DNA of 23,063 bases, from contig JAUYGW010000286.1 of the NCBI GenBank assembly GCA_030690245.1, positions 1-23,063 of the forward strand. The letters run 5' to 3'. The notes beneath the pieces are model-generated. The model had not been told where the DNA came from. It worked only from the letters and a program-made list of their open reading frames with translations, and did not search any database. Shown piece by piece: positions 1-9,480 of this stretch. This DNA is from Gallionella sp. (GTDB lineage: Bacteria; Pseudomonadota; Gammaproteobacteria; Burkholderiales; Gallionellaceae). Made by a program: the position numbers and the translations under genes. Position 1 is the stretch's first letter. Every line of letters starts with the position of its first letter.

Positions 1-60
1 GTTGCTACTATATTTTAAAGTCGTTTCCATATCCCGAAAGATACAAAAACTTCCCAAAAT

Positions 61-124
61 CCAAGCACCTACACTCGTGGGTTGTTCGTTTGTTTTTTAA
101 ATATCGGCTGCCGTGGCAGCGAAG
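61..124 (-). promoter_or_regulatory. rRNA operon leader with boxB/boxA-like antitermination elements
   Basis: Read on the minus strand, the transcript from the proximal promoter first meets a short palindrome (107-120, GCTGCC-AC-GGCAGC, boxB-like). It then meets an AT-rich ATATTTAAAAAACA (91-104), a degenerate boxA, and then a CGAGTGTAGGTGCTTGG stretch (61-77). The last resembles the GATAAGTGTGGGCGCTTG-type sequence that precedes 16S genes in betaproteobacteria, recalled from memory. The order boxB, boxA, conserved leader fits an rrn leader. The 16S gene itself would lie left of base 1 and is not seen. Bases 1-60 show nothing further that I can name. Confidence 0.6.
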
Positions 125-160
125 AGGTGCGCATTATAGGGACTAAAACTTTACTGTCAA
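125..160 (-). promoter_or_regulatory. Proximal rrn-type sigma-70 promoter
   Basis: On the minus strand there is a perfect -35 TTGACA (160-155), a 16-bp spacer and a perfect -10 TATAAT (138-133), followed by a GCGC discriminator. The CCCTATAATGCGC core equals that of E. coli rrn P1 promoters (CTCCCTATAATGCGCCACC, known). An A/T-rich tract lies upstream of the -35 (161-170), as in UP elements. GC-rich discriminators are the known target of ppGpp/DksA growth-rate control. It drives transcription away from tsaD. Confidence 0.8.
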
Positions 161-278
161 CTAAATTTTTGCACTTCGTTTCATCTGCCACCGAAACTGG
201 GGAAACGTCATCATATAATTGATTATTAAGCGACTTTTTACCTTCATATCGCTTCGTTTCAACCCCGCTACAGCGAAG

Positions 279-314
279 AGGTGCGCATTATAGGGAGTCA
301 AAAATCCCCGTCAA
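279..314 (-). promoter_or_regulatory. Distal rrn-type sigma-70 promoter, tandem copy
   Basis: This is the second copy of the same promoter, 154 bp upstream of the first. On the minus strand it has -35 TTGACG (314-309), a 16-bp spacer, -10 TATAAT (292-287) and an identical GCGCACCTCTTCGCTG downstream sequence. The 26 bases at 271-296 repeat those at 117-142 exactly. Immediately upstream of the -35, bases 315-340 are almost pure A/T with T and A runs, a convincing UP element. Tandem promoters are usual for rRNA operons. Confidence 0.8.
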
Positions 315-374
315 CACATTTCGTAATATTTTTTAAAAAAACATCGCGCACTCATGCTCGGACGGCGGATTGAC

Positions 375-380
375 TACAAT
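375..380 (+). promoter_or_regulatory. Possible -10 box of tsaD
   Basis: TACAAT followed by GCGCAC lies 24 bases ahead of the tsaD start codon. It would give a leader of about 18 bases that includes the ribosome binding site. No good -35 hexamer is found at 16-18 bp spacing, so the call is tentative. Confidence 0.3.
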
Positions 381-404
381 GCGCACTCTTGCACAGAGGT
401 AACA

Positions 405-1430
405 ATGTCACTGATTACACTTGGAATTGAATCATCTTGCGATGAAACCGGTATCGCGCTTTACCAAATGGGGCGCGGGCTATTGGCGCATGCGTTGCAT
501 ACCCAGGTCGCCATGCACAGCGAATATGGCGGCGTCGTGCCGGAGCTCGCCTCACGCGATCACGTCCGGCGCATCATCCCGCTGCTGCGCCAAGTCATAT
601 ATGACGTCGATGTACCGCTAGCCAGGATCGATGCAATTGCCTATACCCAAGGGCCGGGTTTAGGGGGCGCATTATTAGTCGGCGCCAGCGTTGCCAACGC
701 GCTGGCCTACGCGCTCGACATTCCCGTCATCGGCATCCATCACCTGGAAGGCCATCTGCTTTCCCCTTTATTATCTGATCCCGCACCGGAATTCCCCTTC
801 GTCGCCTTGCTGGTTTCCGGCGGGCATACGCAATTGATGCGCGTGGACGGCGTGGGGCAATACACTTTGCTCGGCGAGACCTTGGACGACGCGGCCGGAG
901 AAGCCTTCGACAAGAGCGCGAAATTGCTGGGCTTGGGTTATCCGGGCGGCCCCGCATTGGCAAAACTCGCCGCTTCGGGCCGTCCCGGACGATACAAGCT
1001 GCCGCGTCCGATGCTGCACAGCGGCAACCTGGATTTCAGTTTCAGCGGATTAAAAACGGCGGTATGGACGCTGGTAAAGCAAAGCGACCTCCATGAACAG
1101 ACTCGCGCCGACATCGCCTGCGCCGTACAAGAAGCCATCATCGATGTGCTGGCGCACAAGGCGCGCGCCGCTCTGGCGCAGACCGGCTTGAAGCGGTTAG
1201 TCGTAGCGGGTGGCGTGGGCGCAAACCAGCTATTGCGCAACCGCCTGAATGAAGACATCGGCAAGCGCGGCGGCGCAGTGTTTTATCCCGACCTGGAATT
1301 CTGCACCGATAACGGTGCGATGATCGCCTTTGCCGGAGCGCTTCGCTTGGCGCAACAGCAAGGCAATAAGGATTATCGCTTCAACGTCAAACCGCGCTGG
1401 AATCTGGCAGAAATCACCAATCAACTTTAA
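405..1430 (+). CDS. tsaD: tRNA N6-adenosine threonylcarbamoyltransferase TsaD
   Basis: TsaD (formerly Gcp/YgjD) is the catalytic ASKHA-fold subunit that transfers the threonylcarbamoyl group from TC-AMP to A37 of ANN-decoding tRNAs, working with TsaB and TsaE in the cytoplasm. The N-terminus has the family motif [10 protein letters not shown] (residues 7-16). The metal-binding HLEGH gives His113 and His117, and CTDNGAMIA near the C-terminus carries the third metal-site region (Asp). At 341 residues it has the normal bacterial length. The start at 405 is chosen because AGAGGT (395-400) sits correctly before it and the protein then begins just ahead of the conserved motif; an in-frame ATG at 354 would add 17 unconserved residues. 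The gene is divergent from the rrn promoters. The TC-AMP-producing partner tsaC is also in this window (13891). Confidence 0.97.
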   Translation: MSLITLGIESSCDETGIALYQMGRGLLAHALHTQVAMHSEYGGVVPELASRDHVRRIIPLLRQVIYDVDVPLARIDAIAYTQGPGLGGALLVGASVANALAYALDIPVIGIHHLEGHLLSPLLSDPAPEFPFVALLVSGGHTQLMRVDGVGQYTLLGETLDDAAGEAFDKSAKLLGLGYPGGPALAKLAASGRPGRYKLPRPMLHSGNLDFSFSGLKTAVWTLVKQSDLHEQTRADIACAVQEAIIDVLAHKARAALAQTGLKRLVVAGGVGANQLLRNRLNEDIGKRGGAVFYPDLEFCTDNGAMIAFAGALRLAQQQGNKDYRFNVKPRWNLAEITNQL

Positions 1431-1448
1431 GCTGGGCAGCTTAAAGTT
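1423..1448 (+). terminator. Hairpin overlapping the tsaD stop codon
   Basis: A perfect 11-bp stem AACTTTAAGCT / AGCTTAAAGTT with a GGGC loop begins inside the last codons of tsaD. It is AT-rich and not followed by a T run, so it is a weak or atypical terminator. It could instead protect the 3' end or act in both directions. Confidence 0.4.
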
Positions 1449-3436
<1,988 letters not shown>

Positions 3437-3473
3437 ATTGCAAAGGTTTATGCTGAAAAAACTTGCGGTTGGA

Positions 3474-3497
3474 GGGCGGGGTGACCCGCCCTTTTTT
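3474..3497 (+). terminator. Rho-independent terminator of nirS
   Basis: A perfect GC stem GGGCGGG / CCCGCCC with a GTGA loop is followed directly by six T. It separates nirS from the receptor gene downstream, so the latter needs its own promoter in the roughly 30 bases left or depends on readthrough. Confidence 0.9.
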
Positions 3498-3527
3498 GTT
3501 TCACCAATAAAGCCATAGAGAAACATC

Positions 3528-5762
3528 ATGAAAACTCAGCTAAACAAACGGCCGTTGATGTTAACGTTGGGCTGCCTTATTGGCCTGGCCAACGCGGCGG
3601 GTGCAGCGGAAAGTGTGGAAGAGGTAACGTTGGGTGAGGTGGTGGTGACAGCAACCAGAACCAGCGCTACGCTTTCCGCTGTGCCTGCCGCCGTAACGGT
3701 AGTCAATGCCAAAAATATTGAAACGAAAAATGCGTCACGCCTCGGCGATGTGCTGGATCAGGTGCCCAGCCTCTATTTGCGCGGCGGCGCGCTCGGCCAG
3801 TCGCAGGGCACCATAGGAACGAGCGGCATGTCGCTGCGCGGAATCGACCAGACCAGAACGCTTATTTTGCTCGATGGGCAGCCCATTCAGGATGCGGGTT
3901 CCGGAAAAGTAAACTGGCGGGTTCCGTTGATCGAGGATGTCGCCCGTGTCGAAGTCGTGCCCGGCGCGTTCTCTTCGCTGTACGGCAGCAATGCCATCGG
4001 CGGCGTGGTCAACATCATCACCAAACAGCCGGACAAGCGCGAGTTTACCGCCAAGATCAAGAAAGGCTGGAGCGATGCCAGCGGCGAGGACGTCAGCATT
4101 TATTTCCGCGACAGGATGGATAACGGGCTGGGCATTGTGGCCGGGCTCGGCTATCAGAACCGCGACAGTTATATCAATGACTTTGTTGTCAGGTCGCCCG
4201 TTGCGGGCGCACCCGGAACGGCGGTGACGGGCGCTCAGGCGACAACCACGACTGCGGGCGCGCAGGCCTATATCGTGGGCGACAAAGGGACTGCACCATG
4301 GCGGCAAATCAATGCAACAACCAAGGTTTCCTATGATCTGTCGGGCGAGGGCAAATTGTTTGGCGGCATTGCCTACAGCGAAACCGATCTGGGTTATACG
4401 ATGTTTAACACCTACTTGCGGAATGCAACGACCGGCGCACCGGTTTCTGCCGGCACACTTGCCATCAACGGGCGGCGGGTCACGCTGTCAGAATCCAATT
4501 TTGTGAACAACTCGCCCTTGTATGAATCGACCGCACGGTATTTTTCCGGGTTCGAAGGCGCGGTCGGGAATGGCTATCTGCTGAAAATTGATCTGGCGCA
4601 GATTGAACGCCAGTACCGGTTCGTCAATGCAAATACGGCCTCTACCTGGGGGGCAGGCACAGGGACGCAGACGAATGCGCCCAATAGCGGGACAGATGGA
4701 ACCGCTCAATTGAGTTTTCCTGTCGGTGACCGGCATTTTATCGTCAGCGGCATTTCGCTGCACAACGAGAAGGTTGATGGGACAACTTATACGCTATCGA
4801 ACTGGCGTGACCCCGCTACCCGTACCGGCATAGCCGACGGCTATAGCGGTGATTCGACTACTGCTTCGTTGTTCGCGCAGGATGAAATCAGCGTGATCGA
4901 TAAGCTTAAGGTTTATATCGGCGGGCGCTTCGACAATTGGCAGACCAAGGGAAACTATTACAAGAACACTGCGCCTGCCTCGGCCGTTACTTATGCATCG
5001 CGTAGTGCTTCATCATTTAATTCCAAGCTGTCGGCAGTTTATCAGGCGGCAGCTCCCGTCACCCTGAGGGCATCGTTCGGGCAGTCCTTCCGCGCGCCAA
5101 CCAATAACGACCTGTATTCCTATGCGAACATTTTTGGCATTACCAGCATTGGAGATCCGGATCTGAAACCGGAGCGCGGCAAAACATGGGAAATCGGGGG
5201 AGAGTGGCGTGTGTCGGACAAATTCAAGGCCAGTGCCACTTATTACCAGACTATCCTCAAAGATTTAATTACCAACTTTCGCCTGAGCAATGTGCCCATT
5301 GTGTCAAAACGCATCAATGCGGGGAAAGCAAAAATTGACGGTGTCGAGTTGGCGGCAGAAGCCGGGCTGACGAACTGGCTGACGCTTAACGCCAGCTATG
5401 CCTACATAGGTTCCGAGATGCTCGAAAATAGCGTAGATCCTTTGAGTGTGGGCAAGCGGCTGATAGATTCGCCGAAAAATATTGTCCATACGGGTGTTAC
5501 CGCTCAGCAAGGGCCTTGGACAGGCATATTGAACGCCAGTTATTCCAGCAAGGTTTTCTCTACCGCCCAGAACACCGACACGGCGGAAGGTGTACCGGGC
5601 AGCTACGATGCGCACACCATGGTGAACGCCAAGGTCGGCTATGCGTTCTCCAGGATGGTGAAGGGGTCGATTGCAATCAATAATCTACTGGATAAAAAAG
5701 CCTATTCGTTTTTCCTGCTGCCGGGCCGCAATGTAACCGCAGAGGTGGATTTCTCCTTCTAG
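3528..5762 (+). CDS. TonB-dependent outer-membrane receptor
   Basis: This is a 744-residue outer-membrane transporter driven by TonB/ExbBD. A signal peptide (to about residue 27, ANAAGAA) is followed by a TonB-box region EEVTLGEVVVTA (31-42). The plug domain comes next, with LGDVLDQVPSLYLRGG and the hallmark SSLYGSNAIGGVVNIITK. The 22-stranded barrel includes the conserved ASFGQSFRAPT and DLKPERGKTWEIG, and it ends in a terminal Phe (VTAEVDFSF) as BAM substrates do. Overall it is of the BtuB/CirA-like class. The ligand (siderophore, haem, cobalamin, metal chelate) cannot be read from sequence; no Fur box or B12 riboswitch was found in the short upstream gap, and no periplasmic or ABC partner lies beside it. 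It starts at 3528, with a weak purine-rich AGAGAAA upstream. Confidence 0.93.
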   Translation: MKTQLNKRPLMLTLGCLIGLANAAGAAESVEEVTLGEVVVTATRTSATLSAVPAAVTVVNAKNIETKNASRLGDVLDQVPSLYLRGGALGQSQGTIGTSGMSLRGIDQTRTLILLDGQPIQDAGSGKVNWRVPLIEDVARVEVVPGAFSSLYGSNAIGGVVNIITKQPDKREFTAKIKKGWSDASGEDVSIYFRDRMDNGLGIVAGLGYQNRDSYINDFVVRSPVAGAPGTAVTGAQATTTTAGAQAYIVGDKGTAPWRQINATTKVSYDLSGEGKLFGGIAYSETDLGYTMFNTYLRNATTGAPVSAGTLAINGRRVTLSESNFVNNSPLYESTARYFSGFEGAVGNGYLLKIDLAQIERQYRFVNANTASTWGAGTGTQTNAPNSGTDGTAQLSFPVGDRHFIVSGISLHNEKVDGTTYTLSNWRDPATRTGIADGYSGDSTTASLFAQDEISVIDKLKVYIGGRFDNWQTKGNYYKNTAPASAVTYASRSASSFNSKLSAVYQAAAPVTLRASFGQSFRAPTNNDLYSYANIFGITSIGDPDLKPERGKTWEIGGEWRVSDKFKASATYYQTILKDLITNFRLSNVPIVSKRINAGKAKIDGVELAAEAGLTNWLTLNASYAYIGSEMLENSVDPLSVGKRLIDSPKNIVHTGVTAQQGPWTGILNASYSSKVFSTAQNTDTAEGVPGSYDAHTMVNAKVGYAFSRMVKGSIAINNLLDKKAYSFFLLPGRNVTAEVDFSF

Positions 5763-5856
5763 CGCCGTGCAGCACGCCTTCCCGCCAAATAAATTATCGG
5801 CTTGCCCCCTATATTCCATCTTGCGAGCCGGGGGAAAATCGGTTCAAATACCGCGC

Positions 5857-6240
5857 ATGGAAAAAAACGACCTGCAAGGTTTCATCATCCAGACGCAGGT
5901 AAATTACCTGCCAGACCAATCCGATGAAGCGAGCAATCGCTTCGTATTTTCATATACCATCAACATCACTAATCTCGGCAGAGTCGCCGCCAAACTCATC
6001 AGCCGTCACTGGATCATCACCGATGCCAACAACCACGTTCAGGAAGTGCGCGGACAAGGCGTGGTGGGTGAGCAGCCCCTGCTCAAGCCGAACCAGAATT
6101 TCGAATACACCAGTGGCACGGTGCTGTCCACCCAGGTCGGCACGATGCGCGGCAGCTACCGGATGCATGCCGACGACGGCACGCAGTTCGATGTTGATAT
6201 CCCACAATTTGTATTGAGTGTGCCGCGTGTTTTGCATTAG
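5857..6240 (+). CDS. apaG: ApaG-domain protein
   Basis: ApaG is a small fibronectin-III-like beta-sandwich protein. In E. coli it is linked to Ap4A metabolism and cobalt/magnesium phenotypes, but its biochemical role is unsettled. The 127-residue product carries the family signature from FVFSYTINITNLG through SRHWIITDAN, GQGVVGEQPLLKPNQ and YTSGTVLSTQVGTMRGSY to a C-terminal VDIPQFVLSVP. The start at 5857 gives the usual length; the frame is open upstream to a GTG at 5767, but those 30 residues are unlike the family. The ribosome binding site ahead of 5857 is weak (GGTT). It lies 94 bases after the receptor gene, with mltA starting 7 bases beyond its stop, so apaG and mltA are probably cotranscribed. 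Confidence 0.93.
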   Translation: MEKNDLQGFIIQTQVNYLPDQSDEASNRFVFSYTINITNLGRVAAKLISRHWIITDANNHVQEVRGQGVVGEQPLLKPNQNFEYTSGTVLSTQVGTMRGSYRMHADDGTQFDVDIPQFVLSVPRVLH

Positions 6241-6247
6241 CCGGTTA

Positions 6248-7456
6248 ATGGATAACGCCAGGAATGCAGGGGCACGGGAAACTTTTGTTCCGGCACCGGC
6301 ACGGCGCACCGCGCCCTTGCTGCTGGTTTTTCTGGCCGCCTGTGCCGCACCGCCCAAGCCACCGGTTGCGCCGCCAACTGTCCCGCCTGTTGCGCTTCCC
6401 GCCGCGCCGTTTGCGGTAAGCAAATGGGAGATGCTGCCGGACTGGCAGACAACGGATTTGCAGCCCGCCTGGACAGCTTTTTTGCAAAGCTGTCGCGCGC
6501 TGAAGAGCAAGCCGGGCTGGCAAACGGTATGCGCGCGCACCGTGGAATTGACGCAATCCGATAACGCCGTGCTACGCGCTTTTTTTGAGGAAGGCTTCAC
6601 GCCCTACCAGGTCTTCAACCCAGATGGCTCTTCGCAAGGGCTGATTACCGGCTATTACGAACCGAAGCTGGCCGGCAGCCGCGTCAGAACCGAGCGCTTC
6701 CGCTATCCGCTGTATGCCGTGCCGGACGATCTACTGACCATTGATCTGGGCGAGGCCTATCCGCAACTGAAGGATCTGCGCTTGCGCGGGCGGCTGCAAG
6801 GCAAACGCGTCGTGCCTTATTACAATCGCGCCGAAATCGAAGCGGGGAAGGCCGCGCTGCAAGGACGCGAATTATTCTGGGTGGACAATGCGATCGATCT
6901 GTTCTTCCTGCAAATCCAAGGTTCGGGGCGCATCGAATTGCCGGACGGCAGCTTGGTGAAAATCGGCTACGCCGAGCAGAATGGTCATGCGTATATTTCC
7001 ATCGGCAAGAAATTAGTCGAAATGGGCGAACTCAAGATCGAGGAGGCCTCGATGCAGGGCATCAAGGGTTGGGCGGAACGATACCCGGAAAAACTCCCCG
7101 CGCTGCTGGCGCAAAACCCCAGTTATGTATTTTTCCGCGAATTGCCGAGCGGTTTGTCCGCGCCGCTGGGCGCACTGGGGGTGCCGCTGACCGAGACCTA
7201 CAGCATCGCGGTGGATCCGCGCACCATCCCGCTCGGCGCGCCGGTGTTCCTCGCGACCACGTACCCGAATACCGCCGAGCCGCTGAATCGCCTGATGCTG
7301 GCGCAAGACACCGGCGGTGCAATCAAGGGCGCGGTGCGCGCCGATTTCTTCTGGGGCTTCGGCGAGTTGGCGGGCATTCAGGCGGGACGCATGAAACAGG
7401 GCGGCCAGATGTGGGTACTGTTCCCCAAGGGCGCTGAGCCTGCGCTCAGCCCGTAG
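6248..7456 (+). CDS. mltA: Membrane-bound lytic murein transglycosylase A (lipoprotein)
   Basis: MltA cleaves the MurNAc-GlcNAc bond of peptidoglycan, forming 1,6-anhydro ends, from the inner face of the outer membrane. The N-terminus has a lipobox LAAC with the lipidated cysteine at residue 32, followed by a proline-rich linker. The MltA domain includes GYYEPKLAGS, PYYNRAEIE and FFLQIQGSGR. The C-terminal 3D domain holds the catalytic aspartate Asp354 in AQDTGGAIKGAVRADFFWG. It has 402 residues from ATG 6248. The n-region of the signal peptide is long (about 22 residues with several arginines), so the exact start is less certain than the identity; a GTG at 6218 inside apaG is less likely. 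It is convergent with the cyclase gene, 29 bases from stop to stop. Confidence 0.95.
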   Translation: MDNARNAGARETFVPAPARRTAPLLLVFLAACAAPPKPPVAPPTVPPVALPAAPFAVSKWEMLPDWQTTDLQPAWTAFLQSCRALKSKPGWQTVCARTVELTQSDNAVLRAFFEEGFTPYQVFNPDGSSQGLITGYYEPKLAGSRVRTERFRYPLYAVPDDLLTIDLGEAYPQLKDLRLRGRLQGKRVVPYYNRAEIEAGKAALQGRELFWVDNAIDLFFLQIQGSGRIELPDGSLVKIGYAEQNGHAYISIGKKLVEMGELKIEEASMQGIKGWAERYPEKLPALLAQNPSYVFFRELPSGLSAPLGALGVPLTETYSIAVDPRTIPLGAPVFLATTYPNTAEPLNRLMLAQDTGGAIKGAVRADFFWGFGELAGIQAGRMKQGGQMWVLFPKGAEPALSP

Positions 7457-7485
7457 AAGCGGGGTTTGCCGGAACGGTAAGCCGG

Positions 7486-8439
7486 CTAAGCAACGATATG
7501 AGCTCGGTTGCCTCCGCTCTGCTTGGCGGCATGCAATGCCTGGTCGGCCAGTTTGACCAGCTCTGCCTCGGTGGATTCCCGCTCGGGCAGGCGATGGACG
7601 CCGCCGATACTGATAGTCACAACACCGTATGACGAGTCGCTGTTCGGAATATTGAGTGCGCGCACTTGTTCGCAAAGTTTTTGCGCATGGTGGCGCAGGT
7701 CTTCGATATTCGCGGCCAGCGATACCACGGCAAATTCTTCCCCGCCATAGCGCGCCGTGCAATCCGAGGTGCGCGCAAACGATTTGGCGATGCAATGGCC
7801 CACCATGCGCAGGCATTCGCCCCCCGCCGACTGGCCATAACGTTCGTTGAATTGCTTGAAATGGTCGAAATCGATCATCAGCACCGACAGCCCGCTATGG
7901 GCGCGCTGCGCGGCAGCAAACAAATGGGCGAGCTGTTCGTCGAAATGCAGGCGGTTGCTGAGGCCGACCAGATGATCGGTGTAAACCAGCGTATTCAACT
8001 GCTGATTAAGCGCTTGCAAATCGAGATTGGATTGATGCATGTGCTGTTCGAGCAGAGCACGCGCAGTCACATCCTTCTGGATGCCAATGAAATGCGTAAG
8101 CTTGCCGTCGGCGTCGTGTACCGGAGAAATGCTGAGTTCATTCCAGAACATCGAGCCATCCTTGCGGTAATTGCGCAACGTGACCAGGCAACCCTCCCCT
8201 TTGGCGACTGCCTCCCGGATAGTTTCAAGCTCCGGTTGCCCGGTATCAGTTCCTTGCAGGATGCGATAACTATTACCGATGACCTCGTCAGAGGTGTAAC
8301 CGGTCAGCTTTTCAAAACCCCGGTTAACATAAATCAGAGGAAAACCCTTTTTCCTTGCATCGGCAACGGTGATGCCATCGTGCGACTGTTCGACCGCCTG
8401 GGCGAGCAGTTCGCGGGAGATGTTGATCGCTGCACTCAT
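7486..8439 (-). CDS. LOV-like PAS sensor diguanylate cyclase (GGDEF)
   Basis: This 317-residue cytoplasmic protein makes cyclic di-GMP from two GTP, under control of an N-terminal sensor. Residues about 10-126 form a PAS domain of the LOV type: IYVNRGFEKLTGY, NYRKDGSMFWNELSISPV and GIQKDVT are all flavin-pocket signatures (Asn90, Asn100, Gln121). The GxNCRFLQ motif reads GNSYRILQ, with Tyr58 in place of the photoactive cysteine. A short linker (127-150) leads to the GGDEF domain, with the metal-binding MIDFDHFKQFN (Asp190) and active-site GGEEF (232-236). An intact product-inhibition I-site, RTSD (223-226), lies at the correct spacing before it. No EAL domain and no membrane segment are present. 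It starts 9 bases after the dsbC stop with an AGGG upstream, so it is likely cotranscribed with dsbC. Confidence 0.93.
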   Translation of the reverse strand: MSAAINISRELLAQAVEQSHDGITVADARKKGFPLIYVNRGFEKLTGYTSDEVIGNSYRILQGTDTGQPELETIREAVAKGEGCLVTLRNYRKDGSMFWNELSISPVHDADGKLTHFIGIQKDVTARALLEQHMHQSNLDLQALNQQLNTLVYTDHLVGLSNRLHFDEQLAHLFAAAQRAHSGLSVLMIDFDHFKQFNERYGQSAGGECLRMVGHCIAKSFARTSDCTARYGGEEFAVVSLAANIEDLRHHAQKLCEQVRALNIPNSDSSYGVVTISIGGVHRLPERESTEAELVKLADQALHAAKQSGGNRAHIVA

Positions 8440-8448
8440 CCAAGCACC

Positions 8449-9264
8449 CTATTTTTTGCCGGCCTCACCCAGGCGCTTTTCCAATTCTTCGGCAGGCAGA
8501 TATCCGGGAACCTGCATCCCATCGCCAAAGATCAGGTTCGGCGTGCCCGTAACGCGCAGCTTCTTGCCCAACGCCAACACTTTATCGGTGGGTGTCTTGC
8601 AAGACGCGCCAGCCGGCGCAATGCCGTTCAGCATCAGGTCGCCCCACGCCTTGACCGGATCTTTGGCGCAGTACACATTGCGCACAATCTCATCCGAACC
8701 CTGGAACATCGGGTACAAAAACAGGTACAGGGTGACATTGTCAATTTTGCTTAATTCTTTCTCCAGACGTTTGCAAAAACCGCAGTTAGGATCGCTGAAA
8801 TAAGCCAACTTGCGCTTACCGTTGCCCTTTATTTTCTTCACCGCAAGGTCGAGCGGCAGCTTGTCGAACTCGATCGCAAACAATTGGCGGCGGCGCTCCT
8901 CCGTCAAATCGCGGCGGCTTTTTACCTCGATCACGCTGCCATCGAACAGGTATTGCCCTTGCGCATCGGTATATAAAAGCTGATCGTTGACGATCACTTC
9001 ATAAAGCCCGGCATAGGGTGTCTTGACGATATGTTCAAGCTTGCCGATATTGGGAAATTTGCTTTGCAGCGATTGGCGAATCTCGTTCTCTCCGGCTTGT
9101 GCGGAAGACAGCCATACAAACAAAAACAGGGCGAACCACTTCGACAATGCCTTTAGTCCTGAGCCAAGCCGAAGGGTCGGGGCAGGAAATTTTTTAGTTG
9201 CAGCATAACGCCTGCCTTGGCGGGCATTAGCCTTCTCTGAAACTTCGCTTTGCTTCGTTTTCAT
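8449..9264 (-). CDS. dsbC: Thiol:disulfide interchange protein DsbC
   Basis: DsbC is a periplasmic V-shaped dimer that isomerises wrong disulfides and is kept reduced by DsbD. The thioredoxin-fold domain has the active site CGFC (161-164) in YFSDPNCGFC, a second structural cysteine pair (Cys199, Cys222), and the cis-proline loop TGTP (Pro242). The N-terminal dimerisation domain (about 58-130) includes YEVIVNDQLLYTDAQGQY. The signal peptide core WFALFLFVWLSSAQA lies unusually deep, at residues 43-57. The ATG at 9264 has a fair ribosome site (AAGAGAA), but a TTG at 9147 preceded by AAAGG would give a 232-residue precursor of normal length, close to E. coli DsbC (236). The intervening 117 bases are palindrome-like. 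The family is certain; the start is open. Confidence 0.93.
   Translation of the reverse strand: MKTKQSEVSEKANARQGRRYAATKKFPAPTLRLGSGLKALSKWFALFLFVWLSSAQAGENEIRQSLQSKFPNIGKLEHIVKTPYAGLYEVIVNDQLLYTDAQGQYLFDGSVIEVKSRRDLTEERRRQLFAIEFDKLPLDLAVKKIKGNGKRKLAYFSDPNCGFCKRLEKELSKIDNVTLYLFLYPMFQGSDEIVRNVYCAKDPVKAWGDLMLNGIAPAGASCKTPTDKVLALGKKLRVTGTPNLIFGDGMQVPGYLPAEELEKRLGEAGKK
9156..9225 (-). repeat. REP-like palindromic sequence in the 5' part of the dsbC frame
   Basis: Two elements lie here. GCCTGCC-TT-GGCGGGC (9210-9225) is a near-perfect hairpin with one G-T wobble. GTCCTGAGCCAAGCCGAAGG (9156-9175) resembles the TCCTGAGCTTGTCGAAGG class of dispersed intergenic palindromes of proteobacteria. Their presence suggests that the residues before the signal peptide of dsbC may be untranslated or acquired. 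Confidence 0.35.
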
Positions 9265-9451
9265 GGATATTCTCTTGGGTTAATTGAAGACGTATCATGC
9301 TGACAAGCAGTTATTTTCCTTGCATTTTCGTTCACGCCGGTTGCACGCCATATTCGGGCGAGGCAACCAAACCGGTTTCCGCCAGCCAGCACCGGCCATC
9401 GCGATTTCAAAAATCCATAGAGGCAATCATAGCATGGCATCAAGTTTCATT

Positions 9452-9457
9452 TATAAT
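9452..9457 (+). promoter_or_regulatory. -10 box of the dusB-fis operon
   Basis: A perfect TATAAT lies 24 bases before the dusB ATG, giving a leader of roughly 17 bases. No good -35 is seen at the usual spacing, so this promoter may be activator-dependent or weak. The rest of the 216-base dsbC/dusB gap (9265-9480) shows no other clear element. Confidence 0.5.
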
Positions 9458-9480
9458 CGCAACCCCCGCGAAAAATCATC

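Noticed and set aside
117..296. CRISPR-like or mobile direct repeat near the left end
   Set aside because: Only two copies, and each is fully explained as the core of a minus-strand rrn promoter.
354..404. Longer N-terminus for tsaD from an upstream in-frame ATG
   Set aside because: The 17 extra residues are unlike the family, and the better ribosome site and family N-terminus point to ATG 405.
7666..8754. Long plus-strand open frame of 362 codons opposite the cyclase and dsbC
   Set aside because: It is antisense to two well-supported genes, and its translation shows no domain and unnatural composition.
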